The notes beneath the pieces are model-generated. The model saw only the letters and a program-made list of their open reading frames with translations. It was not told the DNA's origin and did not search any database. Both the position numbers and the translations under genes were made by a program. Below, piece after piece: positions 1 to 15,260 of a DNA stretch of 64,000 nt. Location of the stretch: contig JANXOM010000174.1 of NCBI GenBank assembly GCA_025353585.1, positions 1 to 64,000 on the forward strand, given 5' to 3'. The first letter of the stretch is position 1; every line of letters starts with the position of its first letter. This stretch comes from Deltaproteobacteria bacterium. Lineage in GTDB: Bacteria; Myxococcota_A; Polyangia; Haliangiales; Haliangiaceae.

Positions 1-183
1 AAACGTTTTGCCGTCATCCGCGCCGGTGATGGTCAGTGTGGAGGTCAGTGTCGTGGGCAACACACCGGACCCGGTCGCGCCGGTCGCGCCCCCATCGCTC
101 CCGTCCCCTCCATCGGTGCCACTCGCCGCGGTGGCGTGACAGCCGCCAGCGAGTCACACGGCGAGGAGGCAGGTTCGTCTCAT
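1..183 (-). pseudogene. 5' end of a lipoprotein gene with an in-frame stop in the signal peptide (partial)
   Basis: Read on the minus strand from an ATG at 183, the frame gives MRRTCLLAV, then TGA (154-156), then LAGGCHATAASG and a Gly/Asp/Ser/Thr-rich stretch that stays open to the window edge. The two halves together form a classic lipoprotein signal: basic start, hydrophobic run and a lipobox with Cys at codon 15. The TGA is the only interruption, and no ATG, GTG or TTG lies between it and the lipobox. Either the gene is a recent pseudogene or there is a sequencing error. The mature part has no recognisable family, and the rest of the gene is outside the window. Confidence 0.4.
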
Positions 184-280
184 GGCGATGTCCGGCAAGC
201 GTCGCATGAAATGCGCCCGCCGGGACCGTTCGCCTCTGACGGCTCGGGGAGAGCGAGGTAGAGGCCTGGAGCCGGGCGAC

Positions 281-1147
281 TCAGCGAGTCACGACCCGCA
301 TGTCCACCGGCTGCGTGGCTGGCTCCCGCGTGCGTCGCAGCGCCACCTGCAGGTCCCCGCCCGTCGCGAAGAGCGCGCCCACGCCGCGCAGGCGCGAGAT
401 CTCGCGCGCCAGGCGGTCTGCCTCGTCGGCGGAGTCCTCGGCCTCCTCGCCGCTCTCCTGCAGCAGCATCGCGAGGCTGGCGGTGATCCCGCTGGCCATC
501 GACAGGTCCGCTTCGACCAGCCCGAGCTCGATCATCTTCGTCAGCAGCCGCTCCGCCCAGCGGCCGCACGGCATCGACCGGGGAAGGCTCGTGAGCGCCG
601 GATCGCCGGGCGGCGGCGGGCGCGTCTGGAGCTCCGCCGCGCGATCGATCTCGCCGAGCCAGAGCAGCGCGCCCGGGATGCTGTTCTCGAGCGAGACCTC
701 GGGGCCGAGCTCCCCCTGCTCCGCGAACCGCAGCAATGCGGGCCGCGCCACGCGCCACGCGATGCAATCTGCCCACGGGATCGCGAGCGCCCCCGCGTCG
801 TGATCGGTCAGCTCGAAGGCGTCGCGCGTCGTCGCGGCGCCGACCGAGCCGCCATATGCGCCGTCGTGGCCGTGCACCAGATACAGCGCGGTCTCGTCGC
901 CGCTCATGACCGCGATGACCTGCTCGTCGGCCGTGGCCCACAGCCGCACGAGGCACGGGCGCTCGAAGCTCGCGTCGTGCAAGCCGTCCAGCGTGATCGC
1001 GAGCGCTCCATGAGTGCGCACGCGCAGCGCGTCATCGCCGAATTCGCCCCACACGAGGAGCGGCTCGCCGCGGCCGGCCCGGAGGCTTCCGTCATACGCC
1101 CGCCCCTCGACGCCTGTGTCCTCCTCGGCCTCCATGCGCCCGATCAT
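281..1147 (-). CDS. Hypothetical protein (288 aa)
   Basis: No family is recognised. It starts at ATG 1147, with a second in-frame ATG four codons on. The N-terminal half looks beta-rich, with short alternating strands (for example LLVWGEFGDDALRVRTHGAL), as in a small WD/PQQ-like or immunity-type fold. The C-terminal third is helical, with an acidic coiled-coil-like stretch containing EEAEDSADEADRLAREI. There is no signal peptide or membrane segment, so it is probably cytosolic. It lies 45 bp downstream of the M49-like lipoprotein gene on the same strand and may be co-transcribed with it. Function unknown; the open frame and strong G/C third-position bias support it being a real gene. Confidence 0.6.
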   Translation of the reverse strand: MIGRMEAEEDTGVEGRAYDGSLRAGRGEPLLVWGEFGDDALRVRTHGALAITLDGLHDASFERPCLVRLWATADEQVIAVMSGDETALYLVHGHDGAYGGSVGAATTRDAFELTDHDAGALAIPWADCIAWRVARPALLRFAEQGELGPEVSLENSIPGALLWLGEIDRAAELQTRPPPPGDPALTSLPRSMPCGRWAERLLTKMIELGLVEADLSMASGITASLAMLLQESGEEAEDSADEADRLAREISRLRGVGALFATGGDLQVALRRTREPATQPVDMRVVTR

Positions 1148-1192
1148 GCCACGCGCCCGCCCGGATGAACCCCGCCCGCGCGATCGTCTCGT

Positions 1193-3217
1193 CTAGAGAT
1201 CGACCTGGTACACGAACGACGCCTTCGCGAAGCGCTGGAAGCGGTCGGCGATCGCCTTGTGCGGGACCACCTTGTCGCTGTCGACGTACTTCGCGATCAG
1301 ATCCTTGGCCGCGGCCACGTCGCCGCGCGCCTTGATCCCCGCCGTCAGCTTCATGAGCTCGTCGACCGCGCCGACGAGCTTGTCGCGGTGGAGCACGAAC
1401 GCGCCCGTGTCGGTGCCGTTCGCGGCCTTCGCCGCCGGATCCCACGTCAGCGCGCCGTGATCGACGAGGAAGCCGATCTGGATCGCGGCGAGGTTGCCGT
1501 ACGGCTTCGCCTTGTGATTGCCGTCGTACATGCCCTGCGAGATGTGCCCGAACGCCCAGACGATGCCGTCGGTGTACGTCTGCTGCGCCAGCTCGTCCGT
1601 CACGAGCCCGCGCTTGCGCAGGAGCTCGACGAGGAACAACCCGCCGCTCTGCGCCTTGAGCTCCTCGAGCATCGACGCGAGCGGGCCGCCGAACACGAGG
1701 CCGTCCGCCTTGCCCTTCACCTTGTACTCGTGGGCCGGACCGAGGTTGTGCGTCGCCTCGTGGAGGATCGTCGTGAGGAGCCCGGGCTCCTGCGTGCCGG
1801 CGTAGGTCTTCGCGAAGTCGCCGTCGAGCACGCTCTGCGCCTGCGCGCGGCGGGCGTCTCGGTTGTCCGGGTCCGAGTAGAGGTTCACCATCGCGACGGT
1901 GCGGCCGCGGCCCTCGTTCGCGACCGGGCCCCAGTTCGGGAGGCTCTCGCCGATCGTGGCGCCGAGCGGGTTCCGGTCGTCGCCCGCGTTGATGACGATG
2001 TCGATGAAGTCCGGCAGGTGGAACGTCACCTTGCGCGCGGTGTACGGCGCGCCGGCGTGGGCGGCGACCGCGGCCTCCATGTCCTGCTGGATCGGCGTCA
2101 GCTTGTCCTGCCACGCGATCGAGCCCTGGTTGATCCGAGCGAACGTCAGGTGCCAGCCCGCCTTGTGCGAGCACGGCTCCCAGTACGTCTCGTCGGGCGC
2201 GATGCGCACGTACCACTTGCTGTTCTTGACCGTCATCTTCGCCCATGCCTCGTCGGCGGGCTGCCAGTCGTTGCTGCGGAAGCTCGCGGCGGCCGCCTTC
2301 AGATACGCGACCAGCGGCGCCTCGCTCGGATCCTTGACGGCCGCGGCGGCCGCGTCGAGCTCGCCCGCGACGCCGGACATCAGGCCGGTGTACGCGGCGG
2401 TATACGGGACGGCGGTCAGCTTGCCGCCGGCCTCGCGCACCACGGAGAACGGCGCGACGAGCTTCGCGTCGCCGGACTTCTCGATGGCCGCGCAGAACCC
2501 CGGGTCGCCCTGCTTCTGGCCACCGACAGAGGCCGGATAGACGTCGGCGATCGCGCGCGGCGAGCCCGGGATCGCGGAGCACGCCGGATCGCTCTCGGTC
2601 GCCGGGCCGACGCAGCGCGGGCCGCGGTTGCGGCGGAACAGCGCCTGGCTCGCGAGGTCGTCCCCCGGCACCTTCGACGCGAGCGCGGCCGAGCCGTTCG
2701 CCGTCTCGTAGAGCGTGTCGATCATGCGCGCGGCGGCCAGCATGTGGCGGACGAACGCCTTGTCGTCGGTGCCGAGCGTCACGAAGTCGGTGCGCACGAG
2801 CGACGCGCGGCCCTGATCGAGATCCTGGCCGACGAGCCCGCGGCGCTTGCCCTCGTCTGTCTTCGGATCCGGCGGCGCGGCCTTCGACGAGGCGACGATC
2901 TTCTCGTACGCGCCCTCGAACTCCGGCGTGAGGACGCCGCCGGACTGCCAGTGACCCTCGCTCGGGTAGAAGAGGAGCGCGGCGATCTCGTCGGGGTCGA
3001 TCGCGCCGTTCTTGTTCGTGTCCGCGATCCAGTAGACGGGCGTGTTCGTGCGCACGGCCCAGCGGTTGAAGTCGGCGCGCGTGATGGCGTCGTAGCGGTG
3101 CGTGGCCGGCGGCACGAGCGGCGGCGTCGACGCGGTCGGCAGAACCGGCGGCGCGGTCGCCGGCGTGGAGTGACAGGCCGCAGCCGCGAGGAGAACAGCC
3201 GACAAGACGCGCTTCAT
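1193..3217 (-). CDS. M49-like (dipeptidyl-peptidase III-like) lipoprotein with EF-hand
   Basis: 674 aa. The N-terminus MKRVLSAVLLAAAAC (Cys15) looks like a lipoprotein signal, followed by a Pro/Thr-rich linker. Residues 66-77 (DTNKNGAIDPDE) match a canonical EF-hand calcium loop. The C-terminal half carries HEATHN (H486, E487, H490) and, about 30 residues on, LEELKAQ with E518/E519. This order resembles the zinc motifs of M49 peptidases (HExxxH or HExxGH, then EExRA), so I infer a zinc aminopeptidase or carboxypeptidase-like enzyme anchored in the periplasm or outer membrane. The first motif is HExxH-like rather than the six-residue DPP III form, so subfamily and substrate are uncertain. It is divergent from the gene at 3262 across a 44-bp gap. 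Confidence 0.6.
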   Translation of the reverse strand: MKRVLSAVLLAAAACHSTPATAPPVLPTASTPPLVPPATHRYDAITRADFNRWAVRTNTPVYWIADTNKNGAIDPDEIAALLFYPSEGHWQSGGVLTPEFEGAYEKIVASSKAAPPDPKTDEGKRRGLVGQDLDQGRASLVRTDFVTLGTDDKAFVRHMLAAARMIDTLYETANGSAALASKVPGDDLASQALFRRNRGPRCVGPATESDPACSAIPGSPRAIADVYPASVGGQKQGDPGFCAAIEKSGDAKLVAPFSVVREAGGKLTAVPYTAAYTGLMSGVAGELDAAAAAVKDPSEAPLVAYLKAAAASFRSNDWQPADEAWAKMTVKNSKWYVRIAPDETYWEPCSHKAGWHLTFARINQGSIAWQDKLTPIQQDMEAAVAAHAGAPYTARKVTFHLPDFIDIVINAGDDRNPLGATIGESLPNWGPVANEGRGRTVAMVNLYSDPDNRDARRAQAQSVLDGDFAKTYAGTQEPGLLTTILHEATHNLGPAHEYKVKGKADGLVFGGPLASMLEELKAQSGGLFLVELLRKRGLVTDELAQQTYTDGIVWAFGHISQGMYDGNHKAKPYGNLAAIQIGFLVDHGALTWDPAAKAANGTDTGAFVLHRDKLVGAVDELMKLTAGIKARGDVAAAKDLIAKYVDSDKVVPHKAIADRFQRFAKASFVYQVDL

Positions 3218-3261
3218 CCGGCGGACGCTACCCCGGAAAGCACCTGTAAGCTCGGACCGCG

Positions 3262-5028
3262 ATGGACCTCGTCCCCTTCGAGCCGGCGCTCCCGCCCGCG
3301 GTCCGGGCGCTGCTCGCGGACGGCCACGCCGGGCGCGGTCCGCTCGCGGCCTGGTGCCGCGACACCACCAACAGCGCGACGTACGCGCTCGTACGCGGCG
3401 TGCCGGCCGTCCCCGTCGAGGTCGTTGGCTGGCTCGTGGCGCTCAGGATGTTCGAGGACGACCGCGCGGCGGTGTCGGCGGTCATGGAGCGAGAACGGAT
3501 CACCGGGCCTGCGCCGATCGCGCTCGCGGCCTGCGCGAGCGGGCTCCGCGCCGGGCTCGCGGTGCCGAAGCGGTTCTGGCTCGGCGTCCAGACGCTCGTC
3601 GGCCTCGCCGGCGCCGTGCCCCCGGAGCTGCGCGCGGCCCTCCCCGTCGGCATCGCGTCGAAGCGGGCGGTCGACCGCGGCATCGCGATGAAGCTCGCGC
3701 AGCGCGCCGGGGACGGCATCGGCGCGCACCCGGCGCAACCGGGCGAGCCATTGCGCGCGAAGTCGAAGACCGAGCTCGAGGCGGTGTGGCGCGCGCGCGC
3801 CGCGGCCGGGAACCCCGACGACCTCGACGTGCTGCTCGGCACACCGTGGCCCGGCGCGTGGAAGGATGCGCTCGCGCGCGTGCAGGCGCTGGCGAGCTTC
3901 GCGCCGGACGCGCGGATCGGCGGGGCGATGACACGCGTGATCGATCGCTACACGTCCCTGGCCGCCCACGCGCTGCGCTTCGCCGCTCAGAGGCTCCAGC
4001 AGCGGGCGGCCGCGGCTCCGCGCCGCATGCCGGCCGCGCCGGGCGCGCGCGTTGGAGAGCTCGCGCAGCTCTGGGCCGCGTTCCACGCGCGCCCGGCCGA
4101 TCTGCCCCTGCGCGCCGTGCTCGCCGACGCGCTGCAGGCCATCGGTGATCCGCGCGGCGAATACATCGCGCTCGAGCTCGCGCGCGGGCCTGCCACGGCC
4201 GCGGCACGGAAGCGAGCCGCGCAGCTGCTCGCGGCCCACGTCGACACCTGGACCGGCGGCATTCCCGGCGTGATCCGCGACTCCCTCCGGTTCGATCGAG
4301 GCTTCCTCGCCGCCGTGCATTGCCGGACGAACGGCAGCGCCCTCGCCGAGTCCCTGAGCGCTCCCGCGTGGGCGACCGTCGAGGAGCTCCATCTGTCGAC
4401 GCGCGCCGGTGACTACAGCAACCTCGAGGAGCCCCTCGAGGCGCTGCTCGAGCGCGCGCCGTCGCTGCGCACGCTCGTCAATCGCTGGGCCGGCACGCAC
4501 GAGCTCTTCGCGCGCCTGGGCGGCGAGCACCCGCGGGTGCGCTCGATCGGCTTCGAGAGACGGACAGGGATCACGGACGCGAAGCTCGACCGCTTCCCGA
4601 ACCTCGCGCTGATCGGCACGGTCACGGAGGCGGTCGCGCCCGTCCTCCGCAGCCTGCGCGGTCGCCCGGTCGACGCGCTCCTGCTGTTCACGCGCGAGCC
4701 GCTCGCGACGGCGCTCACCGCGCTCGCGACCGCGCCGAACCTCTGCGAGCTCCGCGTGGCCCCGGAGGGCCGGACGCTCGCGGACCACGTGGGCTGGCTC
4801 GTGCGCGTCCGGCGCGGCGAACCGCGCGCGCAGCTCTCGTGGGGGAGCCAGCGCTACGCGGTGGGCTCCTTGACCGAGACGGTCGCGGCCCTCGTCGCCG
4901 ACGGGCGCCGGGAGATCGCGGTCGCGCTGCCGGCGACCGGTCGCGCCGCGGCCCTCGCCGAAGCCGCGGCGATCACCGGCGCCACCCTCGACCTGGCGGC
5001 CGCGCCGATCGATCTGTGGCGAGCCTGA
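3262..5028 (+). CDS. TIGR02996-domain protein (588 aa)
   Basis: The middle of the protein has LPLRAVLADALQAIGDPRG followed by EYIALELARG, the signature of the TIGR02996 'repeat-companion' domain (D-x-x-x-R-x-V-x-A-D-x-L-x-x-x-G-D-P-R-G-E) common in myxobacteria and planctomycetes. The C-terminal half reads as degenerate leucine-rich-repeat-like segments (VEELHLSTRAG, PSLRTLVNRW, VRSIGF, PNLALIGTV, NLCELRVAP), the usual partner of this domain. There is no signal peptide, so it is probably cytosolic. The biochemical role of the family is unknown; protein interaction is the best guess. The next gene follows after 23 bp on the same strand. Confidence 0.7.
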   Translation: MDLVPFEPALPPAVRALLADGHAGRGPLAAWCRDTTNSATYALVRGVPAVPVEVVGWLVALRMFEDDRAAVSAVMERERITGPAPIALAACASGLRAGLAVPKRFWLGVQTLVGLAGAVPPELRAALPVGIASKRAVDRGIAMKLAQRAGDGIGAHPAQPGEPLRAKSKTELEAVWRARAAAGNPDDLDVLLGTPWPGAWKDALARVQALASFAPDARIGGAMTRVIDRYTSLAAHALRFAAQRLQQRAAAAPRRMPAAPGARVGELAQLWAAFHARPADLPLRAVLADALQAIGDPRGEYIALELARGPATAAARKRAAQLLAAHVDTWTGGIPGVIRDSLRFDRGFLAAVHCRTNGSALAESLSAPAWATVEELHLSTRAGDYSNLEEPLEALLERAPSLRTLVNRWAGTHELFARLGGEHPRVRSIGFERRTGITDAKLDRFPNLALIGTVTEAVAPVLRSLRGRPVDALLLFTREPLATALTALATAPNLCELRVAPEGRTLADHVGWLVRVRRGEPRAQLSWGSQRYAVGSLTETVAALVADGRREIAVALPATGRAAALAEAAAITGATLDLAAAPIDLWRA

Positions 5029-5051
5029 CGCGCGTCGCCTAGGCTTGCTCG

Positions 5052-5987
5052 ATGCGCGCCCTCTTGATCGTGTGTGCGCTCGCGCCGTTCGCGGCCGCCG
5101 AGCCCGCGCCCGCCGCCGCCCCTGCGATCGACGCCGGCTACGCGGCCGCGATCCTCTACGGCTCGGCCGCGCCGCCCGCGACCTGCACGGGCTCCGATGC
5201 GATCCCCTGCCTCCTCACCGCGCGCTACGCCAAGGACGCGAAGGCGCGCACCGCCGCGCTCGCCCTCTACGCCGACACCGGGGACGTGGCTGGCGTCGGC
5301 GCCGAGGAGATCATGGACGGCGGCTATCGCGGCAAGATCCACCTGGTCCCCGCGCTGCCCATCGGCGATTACCGCGTCCATCTCGCGTGGACGCTCGCCG
5401 CGATGCGCGCGATCGACGCCTTCTTCGCCGCGCAATTCCCCGCCGCCATCGGCGCGCCGGCGTATCGCTGGCGCGCTCTCGCGTTTCACTTCGTGCGCTC
5501 CGTGGGCAAGCGCACGCCGAGCGCGTACGCGACGTCGTGGGCCGTGACCTACAATGTCTCGGGCTCGCTGCTGACCAGCGTGGACGGCGTCCTCGAGACG
5601 CTCTTCCACGAGCTCTTCCACGACAACGACGAGGCGCATCGCGACTGGTCCGCGCGCACGCTCGCGACCGACTACGCCGCGATCCTCACCCGCTGCGGCG
5701 AGCACCCGACGATGAAGTGCCTCGCGCCGTACGCCCCCGGCCCGACCGTCGTGCGCGGCGGCACCTACTACGCGTTCCAGCCGAACAACGGCGACGGGGT
5801 CCACGAATACGCGGCCGAGCTCGCCGTCCGCTACTTCGACGAGCAACGAGCGATGCAGCGCGCAGGAAAGTTAACGGCAGCCGCGTTCAAGTGCGGCCCC
5901 GCCGAGAACGCTCGCGCGTGGGCCGCGCTCGTCGACGAGTTCTTCGGCGGCCGGGACCTCGTTCCCGCGTGCCCGCCTTCCCTCTGA
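5052..5987 (+). CDS. Secreted protein with HExxH motif, putative metalloprotease
   Basis: 311 aa. It begins with a signal peptide (MRALLIVCALAPFAAAEP) and an Ala/Pro-rich linker. The centre has LFHELFHDNDEAH, with H186-E187-x-x-H190 and a following His/Asp-rich turn typical of gluzincin-like metallopeptidases. A candidate third ligand is in the EYAAEL segment near residue 260. No named family is recognised. It lies just after the TIGR02996 gene on the same strand, probably in the same transcript. Export and zinc binding are inferred from motifs only. Confidence 0.6.
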   Translation: MRALLIVCALAPFAAAEPAPAAAPAIDAGYAAAILYGSAAPPATCTGSDAIPCLLTARYAKDAKARTAALALYADTGDVAGVGAEEIMDGGYRGKIHLVPALPIGDYRVHLAWTLAAMRAIDAFFAAQFPAAIGAPAYRWRALAFHFVRSVGKRTPSAYATSWAVTYNVSGSLLTSVDGVLETLFHELFHDNDEAHRDWSARTLATDYAAILTRCGEHPTMKCLAPYAPGPTVVRGGTYYAFQPNNGDGVHEYAAELAVRYFDEQRAMQRAGKLTAAAFKCGPAENARAWAALVDEFFGGRDLVPACPPSL

Positions 5988-6038
5988 CATCTGGCAAGGT
6001 GTTCAGTAGGCGCCGCCGGGCGCGAGCGCGCGGCGTGC

Positions 6039-6061
6039 GGATGCGCGCGGTGGGCGCATCC
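6039..6061. other. Perfect inverted repeat (GGATGCGC-N7-GCGCATCC)
   Basis: Two exact 8-base arms are separated by 7 bases in the 152-bp gap between the HExxH gene and the first sensor kinase. It can form a strong hairpin, but no T-run follows on the plus strand. It could be a weak terminator for the upstream gene or an operator for the kinase pair. Confidence 0.4.
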
Positions 6062-6139
6062 GATCCTCGCGGCATTGTTACGGAGGACCCCCGATCGCGC
6101 CGGGCATACGCCGTGCAATTCGCCCGAGTGGCCCACTGC

Positions 6140-7845
6140 ATGAGCACTGTCCGCGAAACTCCTCGGGAATCCGCGGCCCCTGGCGGCGACCAGCTGGCCA
6201 TGAGCGAAGAGGACGAGGACCTGGTCGCCCTGGGCCGCGACATCCTGGTGGTCGACGACAACGAGGCGAACCTGATCGCCATCGAGGCGGCGCTGCAGAC
6301 CCTCGGTCGCCCCCTCGTCCTCGCGCGCTCCGGCGAGCAAGCGCTCGCGCGTCTGCTCGAGCAGGACTTCGCGCTGATCATCCTCGACGTCGCGATGCCA
6401 GGCATGGACGGCTTCGAGACCGCGAAGCTCGTGCGCTCGCGCCGGCGCAACCAGGCGACGCCGATCATCTTCGTCACCGGCATGTCGTGGCAGGACGACG
6501 AGGTCCTCCGCGGCTACGAGCTGGGCGCGTTCGACTTCCTGATGAAGCCCATCCGCCCGGAGGTCCTGCGCGCGAAAGCGCTCGTCTTCGTGCAGCTCCA
6601 GGAGCGGACGCTCGAGCTGCGCGACAAGGCCGAGGAGCTGCGGCACGCCCAGGCTCGGTCCCACGAGCGCGACCTGACGATCCAGCGACGGCGCTGGGAG
6701 GCCGAGGCGCTCGAGGCGCAGATGGCCCACATGGCCGAGCAGGACCGCCGCAAGGACGAGTTCCTCGCGATCCTCGCGCACGAGCTGCGCAACCCGCTGC
6801 AGCCGCTCCAGACCGCGGTCGAGCTCATGGCGCACGAGCCGGACCAGCCGGTTCCGGTGCGCGTGCGCAACATCATCCAGCGTCAGGTCACCACGATCGG
6901 CCGGCTCGTCGACGATCTGCTCGATGTGGCGCGCTTCACCGCCGGCAAGCTCGAGCTGCGCCGCGAGGCCGTGACGGTCGGGAGCACGATCGAAGAATCG
7001 GTCATCGCCGTGCGCAGCCTCGCCGACGCGCGCAAGCAGACCATGACCGTGCGCGCCGACCCGACGCCGGCGACCGTCTTTGGCGACCCCGTTCGCATCG
7101 TGCAGATCCTCGTCAATCTCCTGTCGAACGCGATCAAGTACACGCCGGTCAACGGCACGATCGACATCCGGTCGGGGGTCGTCGACGGGCACGCGTACGT
7201 GCGCGTGAGCGACAACGGCAAAGGCATCCCGGCCGCGCTCCTGCCGCGGGTCTTCGACATGTTCGTCCAGGAACGCGTCCTCGCATCGGGCGCCGGGGGG
7301 CTCGGCCTCGGCCTCGGCCTCGTGCGCCGGCTCGTCGAGCTCCACGGAGGATCTGTGCACGCAACCAGCAAGGGTCAGGACCAAGGCGCCCAGTTCGAGG
7401 TGCGCTTTCCGCTCGCCGAGCAGGTCGCGATGCCGCGCACGTCCACCCCCGTCGCGGGCAGCATCTCGCTCCAGCGGCCGCTGCGGGCGGTCGTGGTGGA
7501 CGACGCCCCCGATCTACGCGAGCTGGTCGCGGACCTCCTCCGCATGCGCGGCCACGAGGTGACGGCGGTCGAGGACGGTCCGTCGGCGATCGAGGCGATC
7601 GCGCGCGAGAACCCCGACGTCGCGCTGATCGACATCGGCCTGCCCGAGATGGATGGCTACGCCGTGGCCCGCGCCGTCCGCAGCGCCCAGGGCGCAAAGC
7701 CCGTGCGCCTGATCGCGATGACGGGCTATGGCCAGGCGAGCGACCGCGAGTCGGCCTTCGCCGCCGGCTTCGATGCGCACATCGTCAAGCCCGCGAGCGC
7801 GGACAAGATCCTGAGTGCCCTCTACGGCTCGGCCGAGGACAAGAC

Positions 7846-7849
<4 letters not shown>
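6140..7849 (+). CDS. Hybrid sensor histidine kinase, REC-HisKA-HATPase-REC
   Basis: 569 aa from ATG 6140; ATG 6200 is an alternative and neither start has a strong ribosome site. Domains in order: receiver 1 ([10 protein letters not shown], phospho-acceptor D83 in [12 protein letters not shown]); coiled coil (about 150-205); HisKA with H214 in AHELRNPLQ; HATPase_c with [18 protein letters not shown] and a glycine box [10 protein letters not shown]-terminal receiver ([12 protein letters not shown]498 in [12 protein letters not shown]). It has no transmembrane segment, so it is a soluble kinase whose input is the N-terminal receiver, consistent with a phosphorelay intermediate. Its stop overlaps the GTG start of the next, giant kinase (GTGA), so the two are translationally coupled and likely work together. 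Confidence 0.9.
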
Positions 7850-14202
<6,353 letters not shown>

Positions 14203-14203
14203 G

Positions 14204-14740
14204 TCAGCGGGCGATCTCGATCCGGGTCACGTCTTTCACGACGGTCTCGCCCCACGTGCCCTGCGCGTCCGCCCAGACGTACTTGAGCGTGCCGCGCCGG
14301 GTGGTGTGCAGGATCGGAGTCTTTGTCGGGTCGGCCCAGCCGGCCGCGTCCATGAGCTTCGGGCCGCCCTCGCCCGTCACGGAGACGACGTGGGCGCCCG
14401 GGCCGACGAGCGTGGTCGCGAGCTCGCGCAAGGACCAGACGTCGCGCGAATCGCCGTCGCTGCCGATGGCGTACCTCGCCGCCTTGTCGAAGCTGTCCTT
14501 CGTCCAGACCTGTACGTCACTGCCGACGGCGACCTCGAGGGACAACGGCGGGGCGTCGGGATCCATCGGGTGGTGCTTGTCGCCGGGCTTGTGCCGCTTC
14601 TCTTTGACGGCCGAGCCCGCGGTCACGCCTGGCTCTAGCTGCGCCGCTGGACTGGACGCTGGCGCGGGATCCGGCGACTTCGAACAGCTGGCTCCGAGCG
14701 CGAAGCCGAGCGCGACGACAACCGCGGGCCGCAACGTCAT
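14204..14740 (-). CDS. Hypothetical lipoprotein (178 aa)
   Basis: Starts at ATG 14740 with a lipoprotein signal ending ALGASC (Cys19), followed by a Pro/Ala/Ser linker and a region rich in Lys, His and Pro. The remaining ~110 residues look like a small alpha/beta or all-beta periplasmic domain (SLEVAVGSDVQVWTKDSF, GAHVVSVTGEGG, TLKYVWADAQG). The wording resembles a molybdopterin-oxidoreductase-type ligand-binding fold, but I cannot assign a family. It is convergent with the giant kinase, whose stop is only 1 bp away, so no terminator fits between them. Confidence 0.65.
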   Translation of the reverse strand: MTLRPAVVVALGFALGASCSKSPDPAPASSPAAQLEPGVTAGSAVKEKRHKPGDKHHPMDPDAPPLSLEVAVGSDVQVWTKDSFDKAARYAIGSDGDSRDVWSLRELATTLVGPGAHVVSVTGEGGPKLMDAAGWADPTKTPILHTTRRGTLKYVWADAQGTWGETVVKDVTRIEIAR

Positions 14741-14774
14741 GCGGCGACGCTAACACGCGATCGCGGCGAGGCGA

Positions 14775-15245
14775 TCAGAACGGAATGTCGTCGGTGTCCG
14801 GGCTCCGGTTGCCACCGTCGCTCGGGCGCGGGTCGTACGCGAGCGGCGGCGCGTCGTCGTCGTTGCGCGCCGGGGGCCGCCCGCCGCCGCCGCCACCGCC
14901 GCCATTGCCACCACCGTTGTAGTTGTCGCGACCGCCACGGCCGCGATCCTGAGCGCCGGCGCGCGCCGCCTCGACCTTCCACACGTCGAGGCTGTTGAAG
15001 TACTTCACCTCGCCGCTCGGGCTTCGCCACTCGCGACCGCGGAGGCTGAAGTCGATGCGGATCGTGTCCCCGACGCGCAAGTCGTCCAGCTGCGAGCAGC
15101 GATCGCCCGACAGCTGGAACAGCACCATCTGCGGGTACTTCGGGTTGTCAGCGATCTCGACGACGAACTCGCGCTTCGTGAAGCGCTCGCTCACCTGCTT
15201 GGTGTCGAAGATGATGTGAAGGCGGCCGGTCGTCTCGATGCCCAT
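14775..15245 (-). CDS. DUF3127 OB-fold-like protein with SSB-type acidic C-terminal tip
   Basis: 156 aa from ATG 15245, chosen because AGG lies about ten bases upstream; a TTG three codons earlier is possible. Residues 1-95 match DUF3127 (TGRLHIIFDTKQVSERFTKREFVVEI, here cited by its ends; LSGDRCSQLDDLRVGDTIRIDF; SGEVKYFNSLDVWKVE), a family predicted to adopt a single-strand-DNA-binding-like OB fold. The rest is a Gly/Asn/Asp-rich flexible linker ending DTDDIPF. That ending copies the SSB protein-interaction tip (DDDIPF), suggesting contact with SSB partners in DNA repair or replication. DNA binding has not been shown from this sequence. It lies 15 bp downstream of the subtilase gene. Confidence 0.75.
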   Translation of the reverse strand: MGIETTGRLHIIFDTKQVSERFTKREFVVEIADNPKYPQMVLFQLSGDRCSQLDDLRVGDTIRIDFSLRGREWRSPSGEVKYFNSLDVWKVEAARAGAQDRGRGGRDNYNGGGNGGGGGGGGRPPARNDDDAPPLAYDPRPSDGGNRSPDTDDIPF

Positions 15246-15260
15246 GCCGAGCAACCTACC

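Noticed and set aside
154-156. In-frame TGA as a selenocysteine codon
   Set aside because: It lies in the hydrophobic signal peptide, where a selenocysteine would have no role, and I see no obvious stem-loop of SECIS type after it.
6487-7845. Upstream extension of the poly-HAMP kinase frame
   Set aside because: This part overlaps the first kinase in another frame and is Arg-rich nonsense; the GTG at 7846 with a ribosome site is the natural start.
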